Shown here: in pieces, positions 1 through 8,057 of the stretch
How positions within the stretch are numbered: position 1 is the first letter of the stretch
Layout of the letters: every line of letters begins with the position of its first letter
NCBI GenBank assembly: GCA_052066835.1
Contig: JBQHRJ010000002.1
Source: UBA2821 sp902763335
Lineage (GTDB): Bacteria; Bacillota; Clostridia; Lachnospirales; Lachnospiraceae
Reading direction: 5' to 3' (one strand)
Length of the DNA: 64,000 bases
Notes under the pieces: generated by a model
Told to the model about the DNA's origin: nothing
Seen by the model: the letters and a program-made list of their open reading frames with translations, nothing else
Database searches by the model: none
Made by a program: the position numbers and the translations under genes

Positions 1-474
1 ATTTATTGGTGTTATGTCCACATTTACGTTCAGAGCTGAATACTTTGTTGCATCTATAAATGTCTTTAAATGTGCTACTATATTAGCTCTTGTAGCATCG
101 TTGTCAAGATTTGAATATCCACACATTGTTGTCAGATAATTGCTGAAGTTCGTCTGAAAATTAAACTTTAATTTTGCAGGATCATTTTTAACTAATGTGC
201 TGATATTAACAATATTAGTAACTGTATTTGTATATGCCTTTTCTGTAGCTGTAGATACCTCTTTACCTATACCGGCATATATATCGTCAACCGCCATCTC
301 TACATAATAGAAATTCTGCTTTGACTTAAAGTTACTAACCTTCATCTGATAGTTTACACTGCTCCCTTTTAAAACAACCGTTCCCAATACAAACACTACA
401 AGCATTCCAATAAGAACGATAGCCAATGTATCACCTTTATTATTCTTATGTAATTTTTTTATTAAAGAATACAT
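1..474 (-). CDS. minor pilin-like membrane-anchored protein (partial, 3' end outside window)
   Basis: Open frame of 158 codons running off the left edge, so the C-terminus is missing. The start ATG at 474 follows a strong Shine-Dalgarno (AAGGAGGT, about six bases upstream). The protein begins with a short basic stretch (MYSLIKKLHKNNKGD), then a hydrophobic segment at about residues 17-35 (TLAIVLIGMLVVFVLGTVVL), then an extended soluble region. This matches the architecture of PilX/PilV-like minor pilins, but the GFxxxE prepilin cleavage motif is absent; a GD at residues 14-15 occupies its place. It is the last gene seen in the type IV pilus operon, 12 bases after the pseudopilin gene. A role in pilus initiation or adhesion is inferred from position. 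It could equally be an unrelated secreted protein with an N-terminal anchor. Confidence 0.6.
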   Translation of the reverse strand, partial: MYSLIKKLHKNNKGDTLAIVLIGMLVVFVLGTVVLKGSSVNYQMKVSNFKSKQNFYYVEMAVDDIYAGIGKEVSTATEKAYTNTVTNIVNISTLVKNDPAKLKFNFQTNFSNYLTTMCGYSNLDNDATRANIVAHLKTFIDATKYSALNVNVDITPIN

Positions 475-486
475 ATTACTACCTCC

Positions 487-1512
487 TTAATCAAATTCTA
501 TCTTGGAACTCTTGTACGTTGCGAGTACCTTCTTGCTGCTTCCACTCTTACCATTTGTAATATTTACTTCCAAATCATAAATATTATCAGCCTTTGTTGA
601 GTCTAATACCGAGCTTCCTGATAATGCATTTGTGTGAATATCGAAAACCGTATTATTATATGTATGATAATAATTCAATGATGTTGTACCAACTTTATTA
701 TCAACCACTACAAAATTATTAGTATTAAGTGTGGCACCACTCTGTACGACAAAATATATCTGCATAGGAGCTTTTATAACATTACCGGCTGAATCTTCCA
801 CCGGATCTCCATCCTTATCTAAAAGGTCAGGCCATTCCGCCATTGTAATATTATTCTGTAGCAAAACAGTATCCGCACCTGTACTGCTCATTGGTACATA
901 GACAGCATATATAGACGGTGGAAGTTCATCCGGATCATAATCAAATGTCTTTGATGAAACCTCTATTTTATCCGATGAATTATTATATTGAAGAGACAAA
1001 GTAATCTTATACTTATCCACACCGGATTCATTAACAAGATCTATCGTAATGATGCTCCTCCTTGATGTAGCACCTGCCGCCCTCTTATACACATCGTTAT
1101 TATAAAATGCCTGCATAAAAAGCATTGTATAATCTGTTTTCATATTGGTAAGTGTAGGAATATCTTCATTTATGGCATTAGTTGAAGGTGTAAGTTTAAC
1201 CTCTGCCTTATATCCTTTATTTACAGAGCCTATCTTACTTATTCTGCTCGCAGGAATATTAAATGAATATCCGCCACTGGCATCCTCTGCAGGTGTATAC
1301 TCCTCATCAAGTAATTCTATAGATTTTGCCTTAAACTCTTCTGCAATATCTTCTGCCGCATCTGCAAGCCGCTGTCTGTCAGATGACTTTAAGTTATTTG
1401 TGGAAGCTGTAACAAATGTCGCTAAAAAAGGAGCTACAATAATACCTAATATTGCCACAGTAATCAGCAACTCTACCAGCGTAAATCCTCTGTTACAATC
1501 TTTATTTTTCAT
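487..1512 (-). CDS. type IV pseudopilin / large minor pilin with prepilin cleavage motif
   Basis: 341 residues. The start is placed at ATG 1512 because AAAGGAGG lies eight bases upstream; an in-frame ATG at 1518 is only two bases from that site. The N-terminus MKNKDCNRG-FTLVELL is a class III (prepilin) signal with the conserved Gly before the cut and Glu at mature position 5, followed by a hydrophobic helix (LITVAILGIIVAPFLATFV). The remaining ~300 residues are rich in Thr, Ser and Asn and resemble no domain I can name; this is about twice the size of the two major-type pilins upstream. It would be processed by PilD (3923-4672) and probably sits at the pilus tip or primes assembly. It lies 22 bases after the pilO-like gene in one operon. 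Confidence 0.8.
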   Translation of the reverse strand: MKNKDCNRGFTLVELLITVAILGIIVAPFLATFVTASTNNLKSSDRQRLADAAEDIAEEFKAKSIELLDEEYTPAEDASGGYSFNIPASRISKIGSVNKGYKAEVKLTPSTNAINEDIPTLTNMKTDYTMLFMQAFYNNDVYKRAAGATSRRSIITIDLVNESGVDKYKITLSLQYNNSSDKIEVSSKTFDYDPDELPPSIYAVYVPMSSTGADTVLLQNNITMAEWPDLLDKDGDPVEDSAGNVIKAPMQIYFVVQSGATLNTNNFVVVDNKVGTTSLNYYHTYNNTVFDIHTNALSGSSVLDSTKADNIYDLEVNITNGKSGSSKKVLATYKSSKIEFD

Positions 1513-1534
1513 TATCATACCTCCTTTTAACTCC

Positions 1535-2293
1535 TTACTGTGCCGGAGTAGTCTGTACACCTATTCCGTTGAAGAATAAATTGTCACGACCTGTAGCACT
1601 GCTTGGAATCTCAACCTTATTCTGTTTTCTGTCATCTCCTGTTATAGCATACTCAGATGCTGTAACATTACATGTCACTGTCTCATTTGTTGAATCATAT
1701 GTAAAATTAACCGTTGTCGGAACTCTTCTCTTATTACTTCCAACTATATCTTTTATTGAAGTCTTTATATCTCCATATGAACCACTCATACTAAAAGTCT
1801 CCTCACATGACACCCCCCTGTATGAGCTGTCGATAGCTGTAGTTGTGATAATTGGATCTGTTTCAACCGGATTACCGTTGGCATCTGTAGTCTGTGTCTG
1901 TGCTGTCATATCTGTAGTAGTGAGAGAGCCATCAAATGCATATGTCTCTTCAGGCATAGCAAAGTTTGCTGTTGTTACCATTACATTATTCTTTAACTGC
2001 ATATTGTATAAATCCATAATCTGTGATTCATTTGTAAGAGTTGTATCAAACTCCTTAAGAATTTTCTCGTACTTCTCATCAAATTCTTTAGTTTTCTTCT
2101 CATACTCTGATTTATTAGCATAATCAGCCTTTAAGCTGTCTCTCTTAGCCTCAAGACTTTCTATATTTGCCGATAATTCACTGTTCTTATCATTGAAACT
2201 TGTAAATCCAAGGAAATAAGAAGCGATAAGTGCCAATATACCGATTAATAAAACCAATACTCCTGTATTTTCTTTTAAAGATGAACTATTCAT
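1535..2293 (-). CDS. pilO: PilO-like type IV pilus inner-membrane assembly protein
   Basis: 252 residues. One membrane segment near residues 11-29 (GVLVLLIGILALIASYFLGF), then a Lys/Glu-rich coiled coil at about 38-85 and a soluble outer domain with Thr-rich loops. That short-cytoplasmic tail, single TM, coiled coil, globular domain layout is the PilN/PilO plan. In the known system PilM, PilN and PilO form the alignment complex linking the motor ATPases to the pilin-handling machinery. The gene starts one base after the pilM-pilN fusion stop, and its Shine-Dalgarno (GAGGAGG) lies inside that gene, so translation is probably coupled. Sequence similarity to PilO is weak, as is usual for this family; the call rests mainly on architecture and position. 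Confidence 0.7.
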   Translation of the reverse strand: MNSSSLKENTGVLVLLIGILALIASYFLGFTSFNDKNSELSANIESLEAKRDSLKADYANKSEYEKKTKEFDEKYEKILKEFDTTLTNESQIMDLYNMQLKNNVMVTTANFAMPEETYAFDGSLTTTDMTAQTQTTDANGNPVETDPIITTTAIDSSYRGVSCEETFSMSGSYGDIKTSIKDIVGSNKRRVPTTVNFTYDSTNETVTCNVTASEYAITGDDRKQNKVEIPSSATGRDNLFFNGIGVQTTPAQ

Positions 2294-2294
2294 A

Positions 2295-3896
2295 TTATTC
2301 CGCCTCCTCTACACTTGTTTCTTCTTCAGGTACATTTGAATCCTTAAGAATACTGAATGACATATTAAACATTACACCATTTTCACTATCTTCACTGATA
2401 GTATATGCCAATGTATCGGAAGGAATATTCTTACATCCGTCAAGTGCCACCTTGAACTGTGCTACCTGTGCCTTTGTAACACAACTTCCTGCAATATTAA
2501 CTGCACCATCTGTAATACTCATACTCTGGAATTTCATATCAGATGGAATATCCTTCTCTATAACATCAAGAAGTTCTGCAACCCACTCTGTATTATTCTC
2601 TGTGAGCTTGAAATATGAATTCATGGCACCATACTTTTCTTCTGCAATCTGCATGCTATTCTTCACATCTTCTATACTTGAATATTTCTTAATCTCAGCA
2701 TTGATATCTTTCTCGTCACTCTTTAACATCATGTTTCTTACCATAGGAACTGCCGTAAGAACTACTGCAAGACCTACAAGAACCGCACCTGCCATCATAT
2801 ATTTCTTATTTGCTGCTGATGAAGTAGCACCCTTATCCTTTTTAACAGCCACATCAACTGTCTTAGGTGCAAAATGTATAGGCTCAATAGTCGCACCAAT
2901 GTTAGTCATGTACTGTCTGAGTGCAGTATCAGGAACTTTGATACGGTTATATGACTGAACATTCTTCAATAATGTAAGACGTTCTGCCGGAAGATTTGTC
3001 TCATTGGCAAAAAGTGTATCTATACCGAGTACATCCGCACCGTCACCGATGATAACTATCTTCTGCAATGGAGCTTCAGGATTTCTTCCTGAATAATACT
3101 CTATAACTCTGTTTATATTATTTACAAGATGCTTTAAGGAACCTGTAATCTCATCTGCATCTATCGTATCTTTAACAAGTCTTGCTGACGAAAGAAGCTC
3201 TAATGCTACTCTCGCTTTTACATTCTTGCTGGTCATTACTTCATTAAGAAGTGCTGACTCACCGTATGATATAGTTCTCTGTAACTGTAATACATTATTG
3301 TTCATTACAGAAAGAATCGTAGTATCCATACCCATCTGAACTACAAGGTTTGGCTTTGCATCTGTCTGTAACTTGATAACCTGTAATGTACTGTTACCGG
3401 AATAATCTACTGTTTCAACTTTTTTATCTAACAACTTAGCAAGATTATAATATCCCTCTACCATAGCTTCAGGTGCAGCATATACAAGTACTCTTAACTT
3501 CTTCTCAGTCTTTGTTACTTTCTGTTCAAGTAATGTATAAGAAAGAACATAGTCACTGATATTTACCGGGAAATAATCAGATGCATTCTGATTGATAAGT
3601 CCCTGTATCTTATCTTTCTTGATTAAAGGAAGAACAACTTCCTTAGCTGCAACTCTTGAAGATGCTAATACAAAAGTAACTCTGTCAGACACTATCATTT
3701 CGTCGTTCAGAGCTGTCTTAATTGTATCCGCTACTGCATTGATATCTCTTATCAAACCATCTTCTACAGACCCGTTAGGTGTCTGTACTGATATAGCATG
3801 ATGTACTGATATCACTTTCTTTTTAATAACTTCAGAATCACAAATTTTAATAAATTCGCTTCCAACCTCAATGGTTAACTTTGTCTTTGACGCCAT
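2295..3896 (-). CDS. pilM: PilM-PilN fusion, type IV pilus assembly protein
   Basis: 533 residues. Residues 1 to ~345 are a PilM actin-like domain: it opens with the phosphate-loop-like TKLTIEVGSEFIKI, has VIIGDGAD near residue 281 and LRQYMTNIGATIEPI near 326. A membrane segment follows at ~367-388 (MMAGAVLVGLAVVLTAVPMV), then a coiled linker and a ~130-residue outer domain like PilN (VAELLDVIEKDIPSDMKFQSM). PilM and PilN are normally separate: cytoplasmic PilM binds the short N-terminal tail of PilN. Here they read through as one chain with no separate pilN gene, and the next gene is pilO-like. The ATG follows AGGGAGG. Upstream is pilD (26-base gap). The fusion would tether PilM permanently to the membrane. 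Confidence 0.8.
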   Translation of the reverse strand: MASKTKLTIEVGSEFIKICDSEVIKKKVISVHHAISVQTPNGSVEDGLIRDINAVADTIKTALNDEMIVSDRVTFVLASSRVAAKEVVLPLIKKDKIQGLINQNASDYFPVNISDYVLSYTLLEQKVTKTEKKLRVLVYAAPEAMVEGYYNLAKLLDKKVETVDYSGNSTLQVIKLQTDAKPNLVVQMGMDTTILSVMNNNVLQLQRTISYGESALLNEVMTSKNVKARVALELLSSARLVKDTIDADEITGSLKHLVNNINRVIEYYSGRNPEAPLQKIVIIGDGADVLGIDTLFANETNLPAERLTLLKNVQSYNRIKVPDTALRQYMTNIGATIEPIHFAPKTVDVAVKKDKGATSSAANKKYMMAGAVLVGLAVVLTAVPMVRNMMLKSDEKDINAEIKKYSSIEDVKNSMQIAEEKYGAMNSYFKLTENNTEWVAELLDVIEKDIPSDMKFQSMSITDGAVNIAGSCVTKAQVAQFKVALDGCKNIPSDTLAYTISEDSENGVMFNMSFSILKDSNVPEEETSVEEAE

Positions 3897-3922
3897 CTTT
3901 CAGCCTCCCTCTAGTTTTGTCA

Positions 3923-4672
3923 TTACATAAACATATGTAAATACCATTCTATTATTTGTTCACCATACAGCATGGATATAAATATTCCAAGTGATAAGTA
4001 TGGTCCGAATGCAAGGACTCTGTCCTTATCCTTAACATACATAAGTGTAATATGGATAATAGAACCCAACACGCATCCTAATCCTAACGAAAGAATGATG
4101 AGTTTCCATCCGAGAAGCAGTCCTGCTGCCGCCATAAGTTTGACATCGCCAAAACCGATCCCTCTGCCTTTCGTTACTAAAAAGATTAAAAGAAGGAAAC
4201 CACTAACTGATACAAAGCCTATGACATAGTTATACCAATGTGGTAAATCCAAAATTAATCTAATAATTCCTAAAATACCGATGAAAATATTAAAGGATGG
4301 TGGAATCTCATAAGTTCTCCAGTCTATTATGCTGAGTGCCAATAATGCTGATGTGGCTAAACAGTACAAAATACTGGTAACATTAAATCCATTAACCAGA
4401 ACTATGATTCCATATAATATTCCATTAAGAGCTTCTACTGCCGGATACTGCCAAGACAACTTTGCCTTACAATATCTGCATCTTCCTCTTAATATAAGAA
4501 AACTTACAAGTGGTACTAAATCGTACCACTTGATTTGTTTTCCACATGACATGCAGTGTGAACGAACTACAACTACACTCTGTTTTTCAGGAATTCTGTA
4601 TATACATACATTCAAGAAACTTCCTATTAAAATCCCATATATAATTGTGATTGTTATCCATATTGCTGTCAT
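3923..4672 (-). CDS. pilD: prepilin peptidase / N-methyltransferase PilD
   Basis: 249 residues, a polytopic membrane protease that removes prepilin leaders and methylates the new N-terminus. The N-terminal methylase-associated region carries two CxxC pairs (CMSCGKQIKWYDLVPLVS and CRYCKAKLSWQYPAVE), typical of the zinc-binding loop. The two catalytic aspartates of this GxGD-type aspartic protease are visible in SIIDWRTYEIP and GIGFGDVKLMAA. About seven hydrophobic segments follow. Length is normal. The Shine-Dalgarno is AAAGAGG. It lies between the pilin genes and pilM-N, so its substrates are presumably the two pilins and the pseudopilin of this operon. Confidence 0.92.
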   Translation of the reverse strand: MTAIWITITIIYGILIGSFLNVCIYRIPEKQSVVVVRSHCMSCGKQIKWYDLVPLVSFLILRGRCRYCKAKLSWQYPAVEALNGILYGIIVLVNGFNVTSILYCLATSALLALSIIDWRTYEIPPSFNIFIGILGIIRLILDLPHWYNYVIGFVSVSGFLLLIFLVTKGRGIGFGDVKLMAAAGLLLGWKLIILSLGLGCVLGSIIHITLMYVKDKDRVLAFGPYLSLGIFISMLYGEQIIEWYLHMFM

Positions 4673-4693
4673 TTTTACCTCTTTTTTAAACCA

Positions 4694-5122
4694 TTATTTC
4701 TTTACACTTACATTTCCTAATGTTACTGTTACATCATATCCTTTACTTGCATCAGTAGAATCCTTCTGTGTAATAGTTGCAGTGGCGTATTTACTACTAT
4801 CTTCCTTGCTCTGTGTAGCTGATGTGATAGCCGATTTAACTATATCCTCAAAAGCAGTTTTAGAACCAGCTGTTAAACCTGAACTAGTCCAAGTGAGACT
4901 GTAATCACCTAAGTATCCATTTTCAGTCTCATAGTCAGTAATGCATGTCTGAATCTGTGAAGCTATTTCATCAGCATTCTTCTTATCTGTTTTCTGTTTA
5001 GAAGAACCAAGATACTTTGTTAAGTTTGGAGCTATGATTGCTACTAATACTGCCATGATAGCAATAACGATAATAAGCTCGATTAATGAGAAACCTTTGT
5101 TGTTTTTTGTGATTTTTTTCAT
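4694..5122 (-). CDS. pilA: type IV pilin, second of a tandem pair
   Basis: 142 residues. Prepilin leader MKKITKNNKG is followed by FSLIELIIVIAIMAVLVAII, the conserved pilin helix with Glu at mature position 5. The globular part is short (~110 residues) and contains a single Cys (IQTCITDYE). It is clearly paralogous to the pilin just upstream: the helix is nearly identical, and TKYLxxSK, the C(I)xDYExExG segment and a C-terminal GYxVTVTxGN are shared. The gene has its own strong Shine-Dalgarno (AAAGGAGAG) and lies 71 bases after the other pilin gene, with a small hairpin between. It probably forms the fibre or a co-polymer; which paralogue is the main subunit cannot be told. Confidence 0.9.
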   Translation of the reverse strand: MKKITKNNKGFSLIELIIVIAIMAVLVAIIAPNLTKYLGSSKQKTDKKNADEIASQIQTCITDYETENGYLGDYSLTWTSSGLTAGSKTAFEDIVKSAITSATQSKEDSSKYATATITQKDSTDASKGYDVTVTLGNVSVKK

Positions 5123-5156
5123 AAAATCATCTCTCCTTTTTTTATAAATTTTATTT

Positions 5157-5175
5157 AAAACGCGATGTGCGTTTT
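5157..5175 (-). terminator. small hairpin between the tandem pilin genes
   Basis: A 7-bp perfect stem (AAAACGC / GCGTTTT) with a 5-base loop lies in the 71-base gap between the pilin genes. Read on the minus strand it ends in four T and then AAAT, so it is at best a weak terminator; it could instead protect the 3' end of the upstream pilin mRNA. Read on the plus strand it has a longer T run, but no plus-strand gene is present to use it. Confidence 0.4.
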
Positions 5176-5193
5176 TTTCATTGATTTATCAAA

Positions 5194-5622
5194 TTACTTG
5201 ACTACATTTGCATTACCTATAGTCACCGTCACCTTATACCCATCACGTGATGAACTGCCTTTAAGTGCTATACTTGCTGTCGCAACAGTCCCGGTCTCCT
5301 CACTTGTCGGATCTTTTGTAACCATTCCATCTAACATATCATTAAAGCTTGCCGGACCACCAGAAACATTTTTTCCACTCCATGACAGCGTCACATTACC
5401 TCCACCAGTTTTAATAAACTCTCCATGCTCAACTTCATAATCATTAATGCATACCTGTATCATATCTGCAAGTTCTCCCGCATTATGTAAATCCGTATTT
5501 CTCTTTGATTTACTCAGATACTTTGTCATATTCGGTGCAATAAGTGCAACTAATACAGCCATAATAGCTATAACTATTATTAATTCTATAAGTGAAAAAC
5601 CGGAATTCTTATTTTTCTCCAT
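5194..5622 (-). CDS. pilA: type IV pilin, first of a tandem pair
   Basis: 142 residues with the start placed at the ATG at 5622 (MEKNKNSG): the AAAGGG Shine-Dalgarno is nine bases upstream of it, whereas an ATG three codons earlier directly abuts that site. Leader MEKNKNSG is followed by FSLIELIIVIAIMAVLVALI, the classic prepilin cut and helix. The soluble region carries one Cys (MIQVCINDYE) and a Gly-rich segment. It lies 27 bases after pilC. The close copy downstream (4694-5122) suggests a duplication followed by divergence of the exposed half, as often seen for surface pilins. Confidence 0.9.
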   Translation of the reverse strand: MEKNKNSGFSLIELIIVIAIMAVLVALIAPNMTKYLSKSKRNTDLHNAGELADMIQVCINDYEVEHGEFIKTGGGNVTLSWSGKNVSGGPASFNDMLDGMVTKDPTSEETGTVATASIALKGSSSRDGYKVTVTIGNANVVK

Positions 5623-5649
5623 AACTATCATCCCTTTAGTAAACGGCTA

Positions 5650-6873
5650 TTATACTTCACCACCACCAGCCAAGTCATACATTCCAAACATAGGAATAAG
5701 TACTGACATAATAATTGTACCAACTATACCTGCCATCACTACTATCAGTAATGGTTCTATAACTGCTGAAACCTGTTCGGTTGCAACTTCTACTTCTTCT
5801 TCGTAATATGTAGCTGCCGTGATAAGCATGTCATCCATATTACCGGTTTCCTCACCTATACCTATCATATGTATAATCATGTTTGGAAATACTGCGGAAG
5901 CCTTAAGCGGTTCTGAGAGTGGTCTACCCTGTGTAACCTTTTCCTTAGCTTCAAGTACTGCATCCTTGAATCTGAGATTGCTCATTGTCTTAGCAACTAT
6001 CTCAAGTGCATCCACCATGGATATACCTGCTGCCGTCAATGTTGATAAGTTTCTGGCAAACTGTGCTGAAGCCGATTTAACAGTAAGTTTACCGAATATC
6101 GGCATCTTCATTCCAAGGTCAGCCTTCACATACTTACCTGTATCTGTCGCTACAAATGCCTTGATGGCAATAACCGCGACTACTATAACTGCTATCAATA
6201 TGTACCATTTACCGACTATAAAATCACTAAGTGCAACCACTGCCCTGGTTATCGCCGGTAATTCCTGTCCCATATCCGCATACATATCTGAGAATGTAGG
6301 GATAACAAGAATCATCATAACCACTACTACACCTATAACTATAACGGTAAGAGCTATAGGATATATCATTGACTTTTTAACTAAACTCTTAATCTTTGTA
6401 CTCTTCTCAAACTGGATAGCCATTCTCTCAAAAGCGACTTCCAAACTACCTGAAGATTCTCCTGCCTCTACCATGTTCACCATCATAGGTGGAAATATTC
6501 CATCCTGCTGTCTCATGCTGTTTGCAAGAGTATCACCTTTCTGAACTGAAGCTTTTACATTATATATAGCTTCCTGAAGCGCTTTGTTCTCTGTCTGATC
6601 TCCAAGCATCTCGAGAGCATCCACTATAGCGACACCCGCTGTCGATATACTTACGAACTGTCTACAGAATACGCTAAGATCTCGGGTACTTGCTTTCTTC
6701 TTTCCAAATGAAAGATTCAAGTCCTGGTCAAGTGCTGAACCTTTGTCAACGCTTACGACCATCTGTCCCTCTTCTTTAAGCTTGTATACTGCTTCGTCCT
6801 TGTCAGCGGCTTCGATAGTACCTTTTACTTCTTTGCCTTCTTTGGAGTAGGCCACATACTTAAAATTTGGCAT
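5650..6873 (-). CDS. pilC: type IV pilus platform protein PilC (GspF family)
   Basis: 407 residues, the usual length. It carries two T2SSF repeats of ~120 residues: one begins around residue 65 (DLSVFCRQFVSISTAGVAIV) and the second around 265 (ASAQFARNLSTLTAAGISMV). Three hydrophobic segments follow or separate them (~168-195, ~218-240, ~375-400). PilC is the inner-membrane platform on which the PilB and PilT hexamers act. An N-terminal MPNFKYVAYSKEGKEVKGTI cytoplasmic region is also typical. The Shine-Dalgarno is AGAGGAGAG. The gap to pilT (103 bases) contains an AT-rich inverted repeat. Confidence 0.93.
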   Translation of the reverse strand: MPNFKYVAYSKEGKEVKGTIEAADKDEAVYKLKEEGQMVVSVDKGSALDQDLNLSFGKKKASTRDLSVFCRQFVSISTAGVAIVDALEMLGDQTENKALQEAIYNVKASVQKGDTLANSMRQQDGIFPPMMVNMVEAGESSGSLEVAFERMAIQFEKSTKIKSLVKKSMIYPIALTVIVIGVVVVMMILVIPTFSDMYADMGQELPAITRAVVALSDFIVGKWYILIAVIVVAVIAIKAFVATDTGKYVKADLGMKMPIFGKLTVKSASAQFARNLSTLTAAGISMVDALEIVAKTMSNLRFKDAVLEAKEKVTQGRPLSEPLKASAVFPNMIIHMIGIGEETGNMDDMLITAATYYEEEVEVATEQVSAVIEPLLIVVMAGIVGTIIMSVLIPMFGMYDLAGGGEV

Positions 6874-6931
6874 CTTCTCTCTCCTCTCTTATCATGTTAG
6901 TATTATAACATTTTATATTGTAATTTGCAAC

Positions 6932-6978
6932 AAAATTTGAACGACATTAATAATTTGTTAATAATTTGTTCAAATTTT
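6932..6978 (-). repeat. AT-rich inverted repeat between pilT and pilC
   Basis: An 11-bp perfect inverted repeat (AAAATTTGAAC / GTTCAAATTTT) separated by 25 AT-rich bases that hold a tandem TAATTTGTTAA-type direct repeat. It begins at the pilT stop codon. On the minus strand the 3' arm is not followed by a good T run, so it is more likely an mRNA-stability or processing hairpin than a full terminator. It could set different levels for the ATPases and for the platform/pilin genes. Confidence 0.45.
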
Positions 6979-8041
6979 ACATCAAGCCTCTTAATCTCTT
7001 CTCTATAAACGCTCTGTCCTGAGCAAAGATAAGTGCCTGTTCGCCCGTAATCGTACCCATTCTGTATAACTGATAGATAGCATCATCCATAGTTATCATC
7101 CCAAGCTTTCCGTTAGTCTGGATCATAGACTGAATCTGATATGTTTTACCTTCACGTATCATGTTCTTGATAGCCGCATTCGCAAGCATTACCTCAAAAG
7201 CTGCCACTCGGCCTTTTCCGTCTGCCGTAGGGATAAGCTGCTGTGAGATAACTCCCTCAAGTACCATGGATAACTGGATTCTTATCTGCTGCTGCTGATG
7301 TGTCGGGAATACGTCAATGACACGGTCAATGGTACTTGCAGCACCGATTGTATGCAGTGTTGAAAACACTAAATGTCCTGTCTCAGCTGCTGTTATTGCT
7401 ATGGATATAGTCTCAAGGTCTCGCATCTCTCCTACAAGGATAACATCCGGATCCTCACGAAGTGCTGCCCTTAATGCCGCTGCATATGACTTTGTATCAA
7501 TTCCTATCTCTCTCTGATTTATCATAGAGGTCTTATGCATATGCAGGTACTCTATAGGATCCTCAAGTGTTATGATATGAGATGTAAGATTTGTATTTAT
7601 CAAATCTATAATAGACGCAAGTGTCGTAGACTTACCCGAGCCTGTAGGTCCTGTTACAAGAACAAGTCCCCTTCTCTTATCATACAAATCCTGAACTGCC
7701 TTTGGCACACCGAGTGAATCTGCTGACGGAATCTGCATACCAACCAATCGAAGTGAAGCAGCCATGGATCCTCTCTGTTTAAATATATTTACACGGTATC
7801 GTCCAACCTGTGGAACTGATATAGAGAAATCCACTTCTCCGTTTTCATCATATATTTCTTTTCTTCGCCTGTCCATAATGCTCATTATGATAGGCTCAGT
7901 ATCCTGTGGCATAAGCACCGGATAATCCATATTAACAAGCGCACCCCTGATTCGCATTTTAGGCGGCACGCCTACTGTTATATGTACATCGGAAGCATCG
8001 TTTTGCGCAGCTACCGTAAGTATCTCTTCTATAGTAATCAT
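6977..8041 (-). CDS. pilT: type IV pilus retraction ATPase PilT
   Basis: 354 residues, the normal PilT length. A PAS-like N-terminal domain (residues ~1-100) is followed by a RecA-like core. The Walker A is GPTGSGKST at ~131, the Asp box is IITLEDPIEY, the Walker B region is EDPDVILVGEMRD and the His box is TGHLVFSTLHT. The C-terminal region contains AIKNMIREGKTYQIQSMIQT, in the region of the PilT signature. PilT depolymerises pili and powers twitching and DNA uptake, so the pili here should be retractable. The gene starts 16 bases after pilB ends. In the known family it acts as a hexamer at the cytoplasmic face of PilC. Confidence 0.95.
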   Translation of the reverse strand: MITIEEILTVAAQNDASDVHITVGVPPKMRIRGALVNMDYPVLMPQDTEPIIMSIMDRRRKEIYDENGEVDFSISVPQVGRYRVNIFKQRGSMAASLRLVGMQIPSADSLGVPKAVQDLYDKRRGLVLVTGPTGSGKSTTLASIIDLINTNLTSHIITLEDPIEYLHMHKTSMINQREIGIDTKSYAAALRAALREDPDVILVGEMRDLETISIAITAAETGHLVFSTLHTIGAASTIDRVIDVFPTHQQQQIRIQLSMVLEGVISQQLIPTADGKGRVAAFEVMLANAAIKNMIREGKTYQIQSMIQTNGKLGMITMDDAIYQLYRMGTITGEQALIFAQDRAFIEKRLRGLM

Positions 8042-8057
8042 ATTCTAGTTGTCCTCC

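Noticed and set aside
1145..1579. plus-strand frames within the pilus genes (1145-1579, 2230-2958, 5819-6544)
   Set aside because: Antisense to well-supported pilus genes, without ribosome sites; rejected as shadows.
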